Of a stretch of 64,000 nucleotides of DNA, positions 62,890-64,000 are shown in pieces (position 1 is the stretch's first letter; each line of letters opens with the position of its first letter). Source of the stretch: Legionella sp. PATHC035 (lineage in GTDB: Bacteria > Pseudomonadota > Gammaproteobacteria > Legionellales > Legionellaceae); assembly GCF_026191115.1 (NCBI RefSeq), contig NZ_JAPHOT010000001.1, positions 372,001 through 436,000 on the forward strand, given 5' to 3'. Under the pieces are notes generated by a model that ran no database searches, was not told the origin of the DNA, and worked only from the letters and a program-made list of their open reading frames with translations. A program made the translations under genes and the position numbers.

Positions 62890-64000
62890 TTACATATTAA
62901 GTTTTTGAGATTGCTTCTCATCAAGAAATTCTAAAAACTCGCTCACATTCTCTTCGTTCTGAGGATCAAGGGTCGCAAGTCTTTGATAAAACTCCTCTAC
63001 CTTAGAATCTCTGCCACGGAGTTCATGAAATGCTTTCATAACTCCAGAATCTGACTTCTTACTCTGGGCTAACTCGATTAGGTTTGTTAACGTTTCATTT
63101 GCACTTACAGAGCCACTTTCAAAGCCCGTTATTATGCCGACCATTTGTTGTAAGCCGTCAACATCAGGATAATTTTTTTGAAATGCTCTTATTTTTGTAA
63201 AAATGTCATCATTGATTTTATGGTCCAGATCAATCCTAAATTTTTTAACTTGTTCTATATCATCGGGATCAAGGGCTGCAAGTTTTTGATAAAATGTCTC
63301 TACCTTAGGATCTCGGCCACGGATTTCATGAAATCCTTTCATAACTTCCGAATCTGACTTCTTCCACTGAGCTACCTCGATTAGTTTTGCTAACGTTTTA
63401 TTTGCATCTTCCGAGTTCCATGCCATGCCTGTAATTATGACATTCATTTGTTGTAAGCCATCTACCTTAGGATATTTGTTACAAAATCTTGCTATTTCAT
63501 TACACAGGTTTTCACACAAGTCTTTTTTAATTTTATCTTGCTTTAGAGCATTTAAACTTTCTTTATGCTGAGTGGATGGACAATTTTTATCCAAATAAGT
63601 GCCGTCGCCCTTTTTCTGAGGTACTACTTTATCGGTTTTCGAATTAAATTGTTGAGCATTTTTTGCAACTAATGCTTTATCTATTTGTGCACTTACGTCT
63701 TCAAGATCTTTTCCACCCATAAAATATGCATCGATATTAACCTTACCTTGAACTCCTCCAAACTCTCGCCTTCGAGTTTGTTCCTGCCAGATAAATGGTT
63801 GCACATTAATTCCATAATTTCTAATAGCACATTTAAAGTTATATATACCGCTTTCTTCTCTATCTGATCTAAGATATTTATCTTCAGCTATCTCTTGCTG
63901 ATGCGTGCAAGAAACTTGAAACGCGTCAGCATGCCAAATGATTTGCTCCTCTTTCATCAATTCATTTAATTTTGCGGCAATTTTTGTATTTTCCTCTTTC
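62890..64000 (-). CDS. Unknown protein with two tandem repeats (N-terminus beyond window)
   Basis: The frame runs off the right edge; at least 370 residues are present. The C-terminal half holds two repeats of about 90 residues, each reading YPxVDGLQQM, IITG, then KKSDSxVMKxFHExRGRD and VExFYQxLAxLDP. They share well over half their positions, so this is a recent duplication. The N-terminal part shows no motif I know. No signal peptide is visible. The gene is AT-rich and helical; a secreted effector is possible but unproven. Confidence 0.65.
   Translation of the reverse strand, partial: KEENTKIAAKLNELMKEEQIIWHADAFQVSCTHQQEIAEDKYLRSDREESGIYNFKCAIRNYGINVQPFIWQEQTRRREFGGVQGKVNIDAYFMGGKDLEDVSAQIDKALVAKNAQQFNSKTDKVVPQKKGDGTYLDKNCPSTQHKESLNALKQDKIKKDLCENLCNEIARFCNKYPKVDGLQQMNVIITGMAWNSEDANKTLAKLIEVAQWKKSDSEVMKGFHEIRGRDPKVETFYQKLAALDPDDIEQVKKFRIDLDHKINDDIFTKIRAFQKNYPDVDGLQQMVGIITGFESGSVSANETLTNLIELAQSKKSDSGVMKAFHELRGRDSKVEEFYQRLATLDPQNEENVSEFLEFLDEKQSQKLNM

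Noticed and set aside
1-64000. CRISPR array
   Set aside because: No regularly spaced short direct repeats were seen, and no cas-like gene is present.

Overview
The window looks like a chromosomal segment of a Legionella species. It is AT-rich and carries an lspFGHIJK type II secretion block, an EnhA-type L,D-transpeptidase and a Sel1-repeat protein. It also has eukaryotic-like genes typical of Dot/Icm effectors: two F-box proteins, a Fic-like protein and a protein ending in a CaaX-type tetrapeptide. Two of the effector-like genes are preceded by tandem motifs that match the Legionella PmrA box. The genus call is from gene content and recalled synteny; I ran no database search.

Layout. (1) 0-27 kb is mostly core chromosome: lpxB, fis, L,D-transpeptidase, htpG with a sigma-32-type promoter, a PLP deaminase, yaaA, glnA, lspFGHIJK, a Sel1 protein, pmbA, a phosphodiester glycosidase, and nrdAB behind tandem NrdR boxes. 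These are followed by a PmrA-box-linked unknown protein, a His-rich membrane protein and an ABC exporter. (2) A tRNA-Arg(CCU) at 27.2 kb opens an accessory stretch (27.9-33.1 kb) of unknown, effector-like proteins with some gene debris. (3) 33.4-45.6 kb holds a DEAD-box helicase, a Fic-like protein and a divergent pterin-type cluster. The leftward arm is folE, two SDRs, a 50-codon ORF and a class III aminotransferase. The rightward arm is a PQ-loop protein, a CYTH triphosphatase and a PTR1-like SDR. A TPR protein, cca and a small membrane protein follow. (4) 45.7-51.8 kb is an effector and mobile-element patch: an IS deletion derivative (MITE-like), an F-box protein, an unknown protein, a decayed full-length IS of the same family, a YbaK-type deacylase and a membrane F-box protein. 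(5) 52-57.3 kb carries a second class III aminotransferase convergent with a HAD phosphatase and a fatty-acyl-AMP ligase/ACP/esterase fusion, probably a small lipid or lipoamine pathway. (6) 57.5-64 kb has a hydrolase, a DUF2339 membrane protein, a short DsbD and a two-repeat protein running off the window edge.

How the genes may work together. The folE/CYTH/PTR1-like set can be read as a self-contained route from GTP to a reduced pterin. In this reading the CYTH enzyme removes the triphosphate that FolE leaves on dihydroneopterin. The FAAL/ACP/esterase, HAD phosphatase and aminotransferase suggest acyl activation, carrier loading and release. These two clusters and the effector-like genes are the most novel parts; their functions are inferred from domain content and neighbourhood.
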